From Phyllobacteriaceae bacterium (GTDB lineage: Bacteria; Pseudomonadota; Alphaproteobacteria; Rhizobiales; Rhizobiaceae): a stretch of DNA of 64,000 nucleotides. The notes below the pieces were generated by a model. That model was not told the DNA's origin, did no database searches, and saw only the letters and a program-made list of their open reading frames with translations. The DNA is taken from contig JANSXT010000002.1 of NCBI GenBank assembly GCA_024742765.1, forward strand, positions 124,001-188,000, in the 5' to 3' direction. Positions 16,940 to 27,281 of the stretch are shown in pieces. Made by a program: the position numbers and the translations under genes. The number at the start of each line of letters is the position of its first letter. Within the stretch, counting starts at the first letter, position 1.

Positions 16940-18478
16940 TCAGATGGGCGTCGTCCTGGTCCTTTTGGGCGTGGCGGCGGCCCTGGGAATGGGGTGAAGC
17001 GGGCGGTCGCCGAAAGCTGCGATGGCCGCCGCCACGCCGCGGTCGGCGATCTGCGTTGCCCAATGGGCGAACCGGGCTGCAAATGCCCCATGTGAAGCCA
17101 GATCGCCATAATATTGGCGTTGGCGCAGCCAGGCGAGCGGATCGGACCGGGCCGCGCGCGCGATACGGCTCAGCGCGTCCCAATGCGGATCGTTGGGCTC
17201 GATCACCGAGCCGTCGTCGCGATGGCCAAGACAGTAGCGCATCCACAGCGCGCTGGTCAGCGCCAGCCCGTCAAAGGGTTGACCGTTCGCCAGCGCGTCG
17301 CGGATCGACGGCACGATGAAGCCCGGCTGGCGGCTGGAACCGTCGAAGGCGACGCGCCGCGTGGTGTCGACGATCTCCGGATTGGAAAACCGCCGGTCGA
17401 TGAGATCGAGATAGGCGCCGGGCGTCATGTCCGGGACCGGCGGCAGGTTCGGCGCGACCTCGTCGCCGATCGTGTCGCGAAAAAGCCGGCGGATGCCCTG
17501 ATGGGCCATGGCGCCGGCTATCGTGTCGATGCCCATGAGGTCGGCGGGAATGGCGATGATCTGGTGGCCTCCATTGAGGATGCGCAGCTTCATCGTCTCA
17601 TGGTCGTGGACGCGGTCGGAGAAGCTGGCGCCGACCGCGTCCCAGTCGGGACGTCCGGCGCAGAACCGGTCCTCGATCACCCATTGGCGAAACTTCTCAT
17701 GGGTTACGGGGGCGGCGTCGTCGATGCCGAACCGGCGAACCAGGGCCAGTTCCTTCGGCCCGGTTGCCGGGACGATGCAATCGACCATCGAGTTGGGGAA
17801 GGCGCCCTCGGTATCGATCCAGTCCGCGAGCGCCGGGTCCGATGCCTGCGCCAGCGCGACGATCGTGCGGCGCAGGATCGTGCCGTTGGCCTGCAGATTG
17901 TCGCAGCAAAGACCGGTGAACGGGCCGATGCCGCGCGCGCGCCGAAGCTTCAGCGCGGCGACCATCGCGCCGAACGCGGTGCGCGGCGTTTGCGGGTTGG
18001 CGATATCGTGGACGATGTCGGGATGGGCCGCGTCGAAGCCGCCGGTGGCCGGATCGATGAAATAGCCACCCTCGGTCACGGTCAGCGAGACAATGCGGAT
18101 GTCCGGTTCGGCCATGCGCGCGATCAGCGAACCGTTGCCTTCTTCGACGGGCAGGAAATCGATCATGGACCCTATGATCTCCGCACCGGTGCCGGACGGG
18201 TCCAGTTCGATCAGCGTCGTCAGGCAGTCCTGCGCCAGAAGCCTTCGGCGCTGGACGGCATCGTGCGGGCGGACCCCGGCGCCGACGATCGCCCAGTCAT
18301 GCGCCCGGCCCATATCCATCAACCGGTGCAGATACCAGCCCTGGTGGGCGCGATGGAAATTGCCCAGCCCGATATGCACGATGCCCGCCGTCAGCCTGGC
18401 GCGATCGTAGCCGGGCGTGCGCACGGATGCGGGCATACGCCCGAGCGTGTCATCACGAAGCGGGGTCAGCTCATCCAT
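16940..18478 (-). CDS. mtlK: Mannitol/polyol dehydrogenase (long-chain, MtlK family)
   Basis: A 512-residue NAD-dependent long-chain mannitol dehydrogenase. The nucleotide-binding start is GIVHIGLGNFHRAHQGWYL. The catalytic block HETMKLRILNGGHQIIA near residue 295 supplies the active-site Lys, Asn and His. The C-terminal domain (QRQYYGDLASHGAFAARFAH) is typical. It oxidises D-mannitol (or arabinitol/sorbitol) to the 2-ketose, usually fructose. It is the last gene of the polyol operon and its start overlaps the end of the preceding dehydrogenase gene by 13 bases. Confidence 0.9.
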   Translation of the reverse strand: MDELTPLRDDTLGRMPASVRTPGYDRARLTAGIVHIGLGNFHRAHQGWYLHRLMDMGRAHDWAIVGAGVRPHDAVQRRRLLAQDCLTTLIELDPSGTGAEIIGSMIDFLPVEEGNGSLIARMAEPDIRIVSLTVTEGGYFIDPATGGFDAAHPDIVHDIANPQTPRTAFGAMVAALKLRRARGIGPFTGLCCDNLQANGTILRRTIVALAQASDPALADWIDTEGAFPNSMVDCIVPATGPKELALVRRFGIDDAAPVTHEKFRQWVIEDRFCAGRPDWDAVGASFSDRVHDHETMKLRILNGGHQIIAIPADLMGIDTIAGAMAHQGIRRLFRDTIGDEVAPNLPPVPDMTPGAYLDLIDRRFSNPEIVDTTRRVAFDGSSRQPGFIVPSIRDALANGQPFDGLALTSALWMRYCLGHRDDGSVIEPNDPHWDALSRIARAARSDPLAWLRQRQYYGDLASHGAFAARFAHWATQIADRGVAAAIAAFGDRPLHPIPRAAATPKRTRTTPI

Positions 18479-19235
18479 TGCCCGCCATCCACATTGTAGG
18501 TCTGGGCGACGATATAGTCGGCCTCGCTGGTGGCGAGGAAAACCGCCATGCCGGTCAGGTCGTCCGCCGTTCCCATGCGCCCATAGGGCACGGCATCGCC
18601 GACTTCCTTTTTCTTCCGGCCGGGCGCCTTGTCTTCATATTTGGCGATAAGGGCGTCGACCCCGTCCCAATGCTCGCCATCGACGACACCGGGCGAGATC
18701 GCGTTCACATTGATGCCATGTCCGATGAGGTTTAGCCCGGCCGACTGGGTCAGCGAGATGATGGCGGCCTTGGTGGCGCAATAGACGGCGACCAGCGGCT
18801 CACCCCGGCGGCCGGCCTGGCTCGCCATGTTGATGATCTTGCCCCGGACGCCGTTCTCGATCATGTGCCGGGCCACTGCCTGCAGGGTGAAGAGCGTGCC
18901 GGCCACATTGACGGAAAACGCGCGATCGAAATCGCTGCGTTCGATCTCGACGATCGGCGCGGCGGTGAAGATGGCGGCATTGTTGACCAGTATGTCGATC
19001 TGGCCAAAGGAAGCGGTGGTCTTGGCGACGGCCGTCTCGATGCTGTCCTGGTCGGTGACATCCATCGCAACGGCAAGCGCGCCATCACCGATCTCGGCGG
19101 CGGTCCGGCGCGCGCCGTCCATGTCGATGTCGGCGATGGCGACGCGCGCGCCTTCGCGGACATAGGCCTGCGCGAAAGCCCGGCCGATGCCGCGCGCCGC
19201 CCCGGTGATCAGCGCGGTCTTCCCTTCAAGGCGCG

Positions 19236-19239
<4 letters not shown>
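18466..19239 (-). CDS. smoS: Sorbitol dehydrogenase, short-chain type (SmoS-like)
   Basis: A 257-residue short-chain dehydrogenase/reductase. The cofactor motif is TGAARGIG at residues 13-20, with Asp (ADIDMD) following the second strand, which indicates NAD preference. NNAAIF is at about 88, and the catalytic Ser-Tyr-Lys set is in NMASQAG and YCATKAA. The C-terminal [12 protein letters not shown] is characteristic of sorbitol (L-iditol 2-) dehydrogenases of the SmoS/PolS kind. It converts D-sorbitol to fructose. The start overlaps the ATPase stop by four bases. Confidence 0.9.
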
Positions 19240-20240
<1,001 letters not shown>

Positions 20241-20251
20241 CGTTTCCGTCC

Positions 20252-21082
20252 TTACTTCACCGCGCCGAACGTCAGGCCGCGGACGAGTTGTTTCTGGCTG
20301 AACCAGCCCATGACCAGGATCGGCGCGATGGCCATGGTCGAGGCCGCCGAGAGCTTGGCGTAAAACAGACCCTCGGGGCTGGAATAGCTGGCGATGAAGG
20401 CGGTCAGCGGTGCGGCATCAACGGTGGTCAGCGTCAGCGTCCAGAACGCCTCGTTCCATGCCAGGATGATGTTGAGCAGCATGGTCGATGCGATGCCGGG
20501 AAGGGCCATCGGCGTCAGAACGTAGAGGATCTCGTTTCTCAGCGATGCGCCATCCATCCGTGCCGCCTCGAGGATGTCGACCGGGATTTCCTTGAAATAG
20601 GTGTAGAGCATCCAGACGATGATCGGCAGGTTGATCAGGGTCAGAACGCCGATCAGCAGCACGTAAGTGTCATAGATATTCAAAGACCGGGCGATCAGCA
20701 CGATCGGATAGAGAACGCCGACGGCCGGCAGCATCTTGGTCGACAGCATCCAGAGAAGGATGTCTTTGGTCCGCTTGCCCGGCACGAAGGCCATCGACCA
20801 GGCCGCGGGCACGGCGATCAAAAGGCCCAGGATCGTGGAGCCAACCGAAATGATGATCGAATTGTAGAGGAAGCGCAGATAGTTGGAGCGCTCCTGCACG
20901 ATCCCGTAATTCTCCGTCGTCCAGTCGAAGAAGAAGAACAGGGGCGGATCGGCGATCGCGTCGGCCTCGGTCTTGAAGCTGGTCAGGAAGATCCACAGGA
21001 TCGGAAAGAAGATCAGAAGGCCGATGGTCCATGCGATGACCGTGTAGATCGCTCTTTTGCGGGTGGAGACTGCGCGTGCCAT
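20252..21082 (-). CDS. smoG: Polyol ABC transporter permease (SmoG-like)
   Basis: A 276-residue MalG-type permease with six transmembrane segments, the first [19 protein letters not shown]. The EAA loop is [20 protein letters not shown]. The N-terminus and the end ([18 protein letters not shown]) resemble the SmoG/MtlG subunits of sorbitol/mannitol importers. It is spaced 13 bases from the previous permease and pairs with it to form the channel. Confidence 0.88.
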   Translation of the reverse strand: MARAVSTRKRAIYTVIAWTIGLLIFFPILWIFLTSFKTEADAIADPPLFFFFDWTTENYGIVQERSNYLRFLYNSIIISVGSTILGLLIAVPAAWSMAFVPGKRTKDILLWMLSTKMLPAVGVLYPIVLIARSLNIYDTYVLLIGVLTLINLPIIVWMLYTYFKEIPVDILEAARMDGASLRNEILYVLTPMALPGIASTMLLNIILAWNEAFWTLTLTTVDAAPLTAFIASYSSPEGLFYAKLSAASTMAIAPILVMGWFSQKQLVRGLTFGAVK

Positions 21083-21095
21083 GGGTTGTCTCCTC

Positions 21096-21962
21096 CTATC
21101 TGTCCAGGTTCCGGCCGACGATCTTCATCAGGAAGATCGCAATGATGTTGGCAAGGATCACCGCAAAGATGCCGCCTGCCGAGCCGAGCCCGATATTCTG
21201 GCTCTCGATCACCCGCTGATAGATCAGGTATGTCAGCGTGCGTGTGCCGAACGAGCCGCCGGTCGTCACGAAGACTTCGGCGAAGATCGACAGAAGGAAG
21301 ATGGTCTGGATCAGGATCACCACCGTGATCGCCCGCGCCAGATGCGGCAGCACGATGTAGACAAAGCGGTTGACCACGCCTGCGCCATCCATCTCGGCGG
21401 CTTCCAGCTGCTCGCCGTCCAGTGACTGGATGGCGGTCAAAAGGATCAGCGTTGCAAAGGGCAGCCACTGCCAACTGACGATGAAAATGATCGAAAACAG
21501 CGGCAGTTCGCTCAGCCAGTCGATCGGCGTCAGTCCGAAAAATTTCCACAGATAGGCGAACAGCCCGTTCACCGGGTTCATGAACATGTTCTTCCACACC
21601 AGCGCGGAAACCGTGGGCATGACGAAGAACGGGGCGATGACGAGGATGCGCACCACGCCCTGACCCCAGATCGGCTGGTCGAGCAGCATGGCGAGGAAAA
21701 TGCCGCCAATGACGGTGATCGCCAAAACGCCGCCGACCATTTGCAGCGTCGTCAGCACGCTTGGCCAGAAGCTCGACGAGGTGAAGAAGCGGACGTAATT
21801 GTCAAAGCCAACGCAACAATCGAAGGCGCCGCGCAACGGGCGGTAGTCCAGAAATGAGAAGTAAAGCGTCATCACCAGCGGCACGAGCATCCAGCCAAGA
21901 AGCAGGATGACGGCCGGGGTCATCATGAGCCGTGCGGCTGATCGTGAATGCTGCGTTGCCAT
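21096..21962 (-). CDS. smoF: Polyol ABC transporter permease (SmoF-like)
   Basis: A 288-residue MalF-type permease with six membrane segments. The first is MMTPAVILLLGWMLVPLVM, followed by the periplasmic loop YFSFLDYRPLRGAFD usual in polyol permeases. The coupling motif is EAAEMDGAGVVNRFVYIVLP. It lies between the binding protein and the second permease in the standard order. Confidence 0.88.
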   Translation of the reverse strand: MATQHSRSAARLMMTPAVILLLGWMLVPLVMTLYFSFLDYRPLRGAFDCCVGFDNYVRFFTSSSFWPSVLTTLQMVGGVLAITVIGGIFLAMLLDQPIWGQGVVRILVIAPFFVMPTVSALVWKNMFMNPVNGLFAYLWKFFGLTPIDWLSELPLFSIIFIVSWQWLPFATLILLTAIQSLDGEQLEAAEMDGAGVVNRFVYIVLPHLARAITVVILIQTIFLLSIFAEVFVTTGGSFGTRTLTYLIYQRVIESQNIGLGSAGGIFAVILANIIAIFLMKIVGRNLDR

Positions 21963-22071
21963 TTGGGTGATCTCCCGCGTTACCGCAGCGCCCGCGCTGC
22001 GATGTCGCCAATCGACGGTGTATGGCGGTTTTATGCCGGATCGCGCTTGAATGCGCAGCCCGTCATGGGAG

Positions 22072-22111
22072 GGCGGGGCCGGCCGACAATGTCAACATGC
22101 CGACCCCTGCC
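22072..22111 (-). terminator. Hairpin between binding-protein and permease genes
   Basis: GGCGGGGCCGGC (22072-22083) can pair with GCCGACCCCTGCC (22099-22111), with one wobble and one bulge. It sits 10 bases after the binding-protein stop on the - strand. There is no T-tract, so partial attenuation or mRNA stabilisation is likelier than termination. This would let the binding protein be made in excess. Confidence 0.4.
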
Positions 22112-22121
22112 CGGGAGGAAC

Positions 22122-23426
22122 TCAGAGGTAGCCGGCGGCTTCCATTTCCTCGGTCGCGATGGCCTGCGCCTTGGCAAGCGCCTCGTCCACCGACTGCTGG
22201 CCTGCAAGTGCGGCCGAGAACTCCTGGCCGACCTGCGTGGCCATGCCCGCGAATTCGGGAATGGCGGCGAACTGGACACCGACATAGGGGACCGGATCGA
22301 CGGTCGGATTGGTCGGGTCCGCCGACAGGATCGACTGCAAGGTCATCTGCGCGAACGGAATGTCCTTGTAGTTGGGGTTCTCATAGAGCGATGTGCGCGC
22401 ACCCGGCGGCACGTTGGCCCAGCCCTCATTCTCGGCGACCAGTTCGATATAGTCTTTGGAGGTCGCCCATTCGATGAACTGTTTGGCTTCGCTTTCCTGC
22501 TGGGTGCCGGCGGGGATGGCCAGCGCCCATGCCCAGAGCCAGTTGCCCCGCTTGCCAAGGCCCGTATCCGGCGCCAGCGCAAAGCCGACGCTGTCGGCAA
22601 CGGTCGAATCGTCGGGGTTGGTCACGAAGGACGCGGCCACCGTGGCATCGATCCACATGCCGCATTTGCCCTGCTGGAACAGCGCCAGGTTTTCGTTGAA
22701 GCCGTTGTTGGCGGCACCGGGCGGTCCGGCGTCGTTCATCAGATTGACGTAGAACTCCAGCGTTTCCTTCCACTGCGGGGAATCGAATTGCGGGTTCCAG
22801 TTCTCGTCGAACCAGCGGGCGCCGAACGCGTTCGAGGTCGCCGTCAGGAACGCCATGTTCTCGCCCCAGCCGGCCTTGCCGCGCAGGCAGATGCCATAGA
22901 TTTCATTGTCCTTGTCGGTCATGGCGCGCGCTGCCTCGGCAACGAAATCCCATGTCGGCGCGTCGGGCATTTCCATGCCGGCCGCTTCCATCAGGTCGGT
23001 GCGATACATGATCATGGAGCTTTCGCCGTAGAAGGGCGCAGCATAGAGCGTGCCTTCCACCGACAGGCCGCCGCGCATGGCCGGCAGGATGTCGTCGACA
23101 TCATAGTCTGCGGAAAGGTCGTCCAGCGGCACCAGCCAGTCATTGGCGCCCCAGATCGGCGTCTCGTACATGCCGATCGTCATGATGTCGAACTGGCCGC
23201 CCTTGGTGGTGATGTCGGTGGTCACGCGCTGACGCAGGACGTTTTCCTCAAGCGTCACCCATTCGACGTCGATGCCCGTCTTGGACGTGAAATCGTCGGT
23301 CAGACCCTGCATGCGGATCATGTCGCCATTGTTCACGGTGGCGATGGTGAGCGTCTCGGCCAATGCGCCGGACGTGGCCACGAGCGCAATGGCGGTCGTG
23401 AGCCCAAGCATTTTGCTGGATAGCAT
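22122..23426 (-). CDS. smoE: Polyol ABC transporter substrate-binding protein (SmoE-like)
   Basis: A 434-residue extracellular solute-binding protein with a signal peptide of about 23 residues (SSKMLGLTTAIALVATSGAL, then AE). The mature part begins TLTIATVNNGDMIRMQGLTD, characteristic of sorbitol/mannitol-binding proteins (SmoE/MtlE). EWVTLEENVLRQRVTTDI follows, also typical of that group. It is the first gene of the polyol operon, expressed from the promoter next to the operator at 23496-23509. A GGGAGGAG site precedes the ATG. The two polyol dehydrogenases at the end of the operon support sorbitol/mannitol/arabinitol as ligand. Confidence 0.92.
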   Translation of the reverse strand: MLSSKMLGLTTAIALVATSGALAETLTIATVNNGDMIRMQGLTDDFTSKTGIDVEWVTLEENVLRQRVTTDITTKGGQFDIMTIGMYETPIWGANDWLVPLDDLSADYDVDDILPAMRGGLSVEGTLYAAPFYGESSMIMYRTDLMEAAGMEMPDAPTWDFVAEAARAMTDKDNEIYGICLRGKAGWGENMAFLTATSNAFGARWFDENWNPQFDSPQWKETLEFYVNLMNDAGPPGAANNGFNENLALFQQGKCGMWIDATVAASFVTNPDDSTVADSVGFALAPDTGLGKRGNWLWAWALAIPAGTQQESEAKQFIEWATSKDYIELVAENEGWANVPPGARTSLYENPNYKDIPFAQMTLQSILSADPTNPTVDPVPYVGVQFAAIPEFAGMATQVGQEFSAALAGQQSVDEALAKAQAIATEEMEAAGYL

Positions 23427-23459
23427 CCGTTCTCCTCCCTGGGTTTGGATGTGGAGGCG

Positions 23460-23509
23460 AGCTAACCATAAAGCCAGCGCGCGGTCAATAAAAATTTTAC
23501 GCGCGTAAA
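23460..23509 (-). promoter_or_regulatory. Polyol operon promoter and LacI-type operator
   Basis: TTTACGCGCGTAAA at 23496-23509 is a perfect 14-bp palindrome with the central CG typical of LacI-family sites. Reading on the - strand, TTGACC (23483-23488) is a good -35 box and TTAGCT about 17 bp further on a weak -10. A near-identical site lies upstream of the LacI gene itself. The regulator at 23512-24546 almost certainly binds both. Confidence 0.7.
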
Positions 23510-23511
23510 TA

Positions 23512-24546
23512 TTAGGCGGAAGCGCGCATCAGCAACCGGCCTTCGAACAGGGCTTCCACGCGGCCGCCGGCCGGCGCCTGATCGCCGATGAAGGCTGACA
23601 GCGTTTTGAAGGCCCTATCGGCCACCGCCTCATAATCGTGGGCGACGGTGGTCAGCGGCGGCGAGGTGAATTTGGAGAAGGGATGGCCGTCCATGCCGGC
23701 AACGCGTATGGCCGCATCGGGCGCCAGCCCCACCTTCATGCCCAGATCGAAGCAGGCGGACAGGAAACCGATGGCGAGCCGGTCATTGCTGCACAGGACG
23801 GCGCTGGTCTCCAATAGGCCCGCCTCCAGAAGCTTGCGCCCTTCGACGAGGCCGATTTCCTCCAGCGCCCAGCCGTCGCCATCGACCGAATGCACATCGG
23901 GCTGGTGACCCAGACGCTCCATCGCGGCGATGTAGCCGAGGCGACGGCGCTTGGCATTGGGGTTGGGCGGGGTCTTCATCTCGAAAAAGGAGGGCGGGGC
24001 GCCGGTGCGGCACAGATAGTCGACCATGATTGCCGTGAATTGCCGGTTGTCCGAACCGATGAAGGCATCACCGACCTGCTCAATGTTGCTGTCGAACAGG
24101 ACCGTGGGGACATCGTTGCAGAAATCCTCGATGACGCGCCGGTCGGACGCGCGGCCCAGCGGCGCCAGGAGCACGCCGGCGGGCTTCATGGATCGCAAGC
24201 CGTCCAGAATGCCGTTTTCCAGTTCGCGCTTGCCGTGCGAACTGAACAGGGATGGCGAGAAGCCGGCCTCGATGCAGCGCGTCTCCAGGGTCCGGGCGAT
24301 CTCCGCGAAATAAGGATCGGCGAGGTAGGGCACGACGATGCCGATGGTCTTGGTCAGTTGCCGGTTCTGGTTGATCGCGTAGATGTTGGGCCGGTACTGG
24401 TGGCGTTCGAGCGCTTCCTCGATGCGTTGGCGCGTCGACGGCCGCACGCTCTCCGGATCATGGAAGAATTTGGAGACCGTCGGCCGCGACAGGCCGCTGA
24501 TCGCCGCGAACTGCTCCATGTTCCTGATCTTCTTGCTGTCCGTCAT
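23512..24546 (-). CDS. LacI family transcriptional regulator of the polyol operon
   Basis: A 344-residue LacI/GalR regulator. The N-terminal helix-turn-helix is MEQFAAISGLSRPTVSKFFH, with the hinge-helix region near 50 (HQYRPNIYAI). A periplasmic-binding-like effector domain starts at TIGIVVPYLADPYFAEIART. The ATG at 24546 is chosen because the protein then starts 10 residues before the DNA-binding helix; a TTG at 24579 would add 11 residues. It lies immediately upstream of the polyol transporter genes on the same strand. With operators on both sides it is expected to control them and itself, released by the polyol. Confidence 0.88.
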   Translation of the reverse strand: MTDSKKIRNMEQFAAISGLSRPTVSKFFHDPESVRPSTRQRIEEALERHQYRPNIYAINQNRQLTKTIGIVVPYLADPYFAEIARTLETRCIEAGFSPSLFSSHGKRELENGILDGLRSMKPAGVLLAPLGRASDRRVIEDFCNDVPTVLFDSNIEQVGDAFIGSDNRQFTAIMVDYLCRTGAPPSFFEMKTPPNPNAKRRRLGYIAAMERLGHQPDVHSVDGDGWALEEIGLVEGRKLLEAGLLETSAVLCSNDRLAIGFLSACFDLGMKVGLAPDAAIRVAGMDGHPFSKFTSPPLTTVAHDYEAVADRAFKTLSAFIGDQAPAGGRVEALFEGRLLMRASA

Positions 24547-24593
24547 GAGAGCCCCGTCTGCCGTCGAATATGTTCGCAATGGAGCATATCGTC

Positions 24594-24607
24594 TTTACGC
24601 GCGCAAA
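24594..24607 (-). promoter_or_regulatory. Second LacI-type operator, upstream of the regulator gene
   Basis: TTTACGCGCGCAAA differs at one base from the palindrome at 23496-23509. It lies between a TTGACG -35 candidate (24613-24618, - strand) and the regulator start, in position to repress. This indicates autoregulation. Confidence 0.6.
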
Positions 24608-24688
24608 TTTCCCGTCAAGTGGCGTTTGCCGGCGCAAAGCCGATGGTCGTGCAAGCCGGACCGCCTCCGGCACGATGCGGGTCTCACC

Positions 24689-25825
24689 TTACCGTGCCAG
24701 CACCAGTGTCGCGGCGAGCCCGCCTGCGCCGGCGATCGCGGCAAGACCCTTTTCAGCGTCGGGCCGCGCCAGCATCTCATGGTAGAGCCGCACGGCGTTG
24801 ATCGCCCCAGATGCGCCGACCGGATGACCCCGCGCGAGCGCGCCGCCGCCAAGGTTGGTCCGCTCCGGCGCAAAACCGGCGAGCCGCATGCAGGCGATGG
24901 CCTGCACGGCGAATGCCTCCATCAGTTCGCACACATCGAACGCATCCATCGCCAAGGAAAAGCGCGCCAGCGTCTCGCGGATGGCGGCCACCGGCGCCAA
25001 AGCCGGCATCGCCGGGTCGTCCCCCATAGACACGCCGCCGACGATCCGGATCGCGCGCGGTTTCAGGTGCGGATGCGTGGCGAGAAACCCGTCCGAGACG
25101 ATCGCGCAGACCGCAGCGCCATCGGCTTCGACCGCCGTGGTCGCCGTGGTCAGCCCGTGCGCCGCATCGCCCGCCAGAACCGGCAGACGCGCGCACAATT
25201 TGGGTCCGATCGGACGGGTGAACGCGTCATGGGTGAGACCGCCGAGCGGCACGCATTCGCCGGCGAGCCTGTCGCGCGCGGCCAGCGCATCGGCATGGCT
25301 CTGGCAGGCGAACGCTTCCTGTTCGGCCCGGGTGATGCCCATCTGTTGCGCAAGAAGCGCCGCAGCGTCCAGCATGTCCGGATCGCGCTCTGGAAAGGGC
25401 GAAAAGGGCGGCCGCTGATATTCGACATCGGCTTCGCCCGCCGCCGAACGGCGAAAGCGGCGCGGTGCGGCGCTATAGGATTCAACGCCGCCGGCAAGAA
25501 CCAGTTCATGCGCGCCCGAGGCGACCAGGCTGTGGGCGAGATGGATCGCGTCCAGTCCGCCGCAGCATTGCGTATCGATGGTCATCGCCGGAACGGTTTC
25601 TGGCAGGCCGGCAGCGAGCGCCGACAGCCGGGCCGGATTGCCGCCGCCATAGACCCCGTTTCCGAGGATGACGCTGCCGACGGCCTCGGCCGGAAGGGCG
25701 AGGTCGTCGACAAGGGCCGTTACCGGCGCTGCGCCGATCGCATGCGCGTCGAGCCCGGCGAACGCGCCGCCGCGCGGGGCGACCGGCGTCCGGCGGGCAC
25801 CGACCATCCACACCGCGCCGCTCAT
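24689..25825 (-). CDS. Thiolase-like protein with altered active site
   Basis: A 378-residue thiolase-fold protein. The nucleophile Cys88 is present (DTQCCGGLDAIH), as is His334 (GGALARGHPVGASGA). Two usual active-site elements are changed. The NEAF motif reads MEAF (ELMEAFAVQA), and the C-terminal Cys of the CxGGG motif is missing (AIAGAGGLAATLV). Classical thiolases use that second Cys for proton transfer, so this enzyme may be slow, may catalyse only part of the reaction, or may have another role. It is the last gene of the biotin-linked - strand run, overlapping the acyl-CoA ligase stop by four bases (ATGA). Confidence 0.78.
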   Translation of the reverse strand: MSGAVWMVGARRTPVAPRGGAFAGLDAHAIGAAPVTALVDDLALPAEAVGSVILGNGVYGGGNPARLSALAAGLPETVPAMTIDTQCCGGLDAIHLAHSLVASGAHELVLAGGVESYSAAPRRFRRSAAGEADVEYQRPPFSPFPERDPDMLDAAALLAQQMGITRAEQEAFACQSHADALAARDRLAGECVPLGGLTHDAFTRPIGPKLCARLPVLAGDAAHGLTTATTAVEADGAAVCAIVSDGFLATHPHLKPRAIRIVGGVSMGDDPAMPALAPVAAIRETLARFSLAMDAFDVCELMEAFAVQAIACMRLAGFAPERTNLGGGALARGHPVGASGAINAVRLYHEMLARPDAEKGLAAIAGAGGLAATLVLAR

Positions 25826-27267
25826 CGCAGCGGCTCCAGTTCACCGTCCTCAAGCCGCGCGCGCAGCGTGACCAGATCGGGCTTGCCCGAAACGGTCAGC
25901 GGCCAGTCGCCGCATTCGAAGAAATGTCCGGGGATCGCATAGGGCGGCAGGCTCTCTTTCAGGCCGCCAATGATCGCCGACCGGCCGGACGTGACCGGCG
26001 CCTTGAGCACCGCCACGATGCGATGCTCGCGCACCGGGTCTGCTATGCCGAACACGGCCGCCGCCTCGATGTCCTTCACCACCGCAAGCGCCGCCTCGAT
26101 GGTTTCGGGCACGATGTTGCGCCCGCTCGACTGGAACATGCGGTCGATCCGGCCGTCGAGATGCAACCGGCCCGCTTCATCCAGCCAGCCCGCATCGCCG
26201 ACGCCGATCGTCGCATCCGCCGCCTCGAACGCCCCGTCGCGGACATAGCCGTCGAACGCCATGCCGCTCCGGACAAGAACGCGGCCGCGAACGCCGGGCA
26301 GGCATGGCGCAGCGGCATCGTCGATGACGGTCACATCGACGCCGGCGAGCGGCGCGCCGACCAGTGAGGGCGGATCGCCGGCATCGACATGCCGTGCGGC
26401 GACATAGCTCAGTTCGGTCGTGCCGTAGAATTCGACAAGGGCCACCTCGGGAAAACTGTGCCGCGCCTCGGCGGCGATGGCGGCGGGCAGTTTGGAGCCC
26501 GTCAGCAGCACACGCCTGACACCTGGATGCGGGCGCTCGGCCGCCGCGCACAGCGCGATCAACTGGGTCGGCACCGCAAACAGGACGCAATCGCCGAACC
26601 GGTCGGCAAGCGCCAGCACGCGATCGGGACGAAAGCGGGCAAAGAGCGCGATGGCGCAACCCGCCCACAGGCCGCGCACCGCCGCATAGAGAAACAGCGA
26701 ATGCGCCAGATTGCCCGGAACCAGCACCAGGTCCCGCCCCTCAATGTCGGCAAGGTCGCGGTCGGCCTCGAAACTTTTGAGCCACGATGTCTCGCTTCGC
26801 CGGCAGCCCTTGGGCATGCCAGTCGAGCCCGAGGTGAAGAGGGTGAAGAGCGGCTCGGCGGCATCCTCGTCCAGAGAATGGGGGAGATGCGGGTCGGCGC
26901 CCATGGACGCGAGCGTTTCGGCACGCACCGCTCCAACCGGATTGCCGGCCGTCTCGGCGATGATGACATCGAGCCCGGTGCTGGCAGCGACATGGGCGAT
27001 CGTCGCCTCCGGCCAGGCAGGATCGAGCACGAAGGTTTCGCGCGCGACCATCAGCGAAGCGATGAACAGCGCCAGCGTGTCCGGCGCCGTCTCCATCGCG
27101 ATGCCGATGCGCCCATGCCGGTCCAGCGATTTCAGGCCATACGCCATCCGTTCGATCCTGTGCGCCAGATCGCCGGCGCTGATCGTTGTAGTGCCGAAAT
27201 GCAGGACCGGCGCGTCGGCGCGCGCGTGCAGATTTTCAAGGATCGAGGCTGCGATGCGCGAGGCCAT
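25822..27267 (-). CDS. Acyl-CoA ligase (AMP-dependent synthetase family)
   Basis: A 481-residue adenylate-forming enzyme, shorter than most acyl-CoA ligases because the N-terminal part is compact. The phosphate-binding loop is LFTSGSTGMPKGCRRS (about 160) and YGTTELSYVAARH is at about 280. DGRIDRMFQSSGRNIVPETI lies in the hinge, and the C-terminal catalytic Lys is in LTVSGKPDLVTL. It activates a carboxylic acid to its CoA thioester with ATP. The ATG at 27267 follows AGGATCG. An upstream GTG at 27348 would overlap the DUF1284 gene. Context (thiolase, bioYMN) raises the possibility that it acts on biotin, a biotin precursor or a dicarboxylate; this is inference. Confidence 0.82.
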   Translation of the reverse strand: MASRIAASILENLHARADAPVLHFGTTTISAGDLAHRIERMAYGLKSLDRHGRIGIAMETAPDTLALFIASLMVARETFVLDPAWPEATIAHVAASTGLDVIIAETAGNPVGAVRAETLASMGADPHLPHSLDEDAAEPLFTLFTSGSTGMPKGCRRSETSWLKSFEADRDLADIEGRDLVLVPGNLAHSLFLYAAVRGLWAGCAIALFARFRPDRVLALADRFGDCVLFAVPTQLIALCAAAERPHPGVRRVLLTGSKLPAAIAAEARHSFPEVALVEFYGTTELSYVAARHVDAGDPPSLVGAPLAGVDVTVIDDAAAPCLPGVRGRVLVRSGMAFDGYVRDGAFEAADATIGVGDAGWLDEAGRLHLDGRIDRMFQSSGRNIVPETIEAALAVVKDIEAAAVFGIADPVREHRIVAVLKAPVTSGRSAIIGGLKESLPPYAIPGHFFECGDWPLTVSGKPDLVTLRARLEDGELEPLR

Positions 27268-27281
27268 GACCGCCGATCCTT

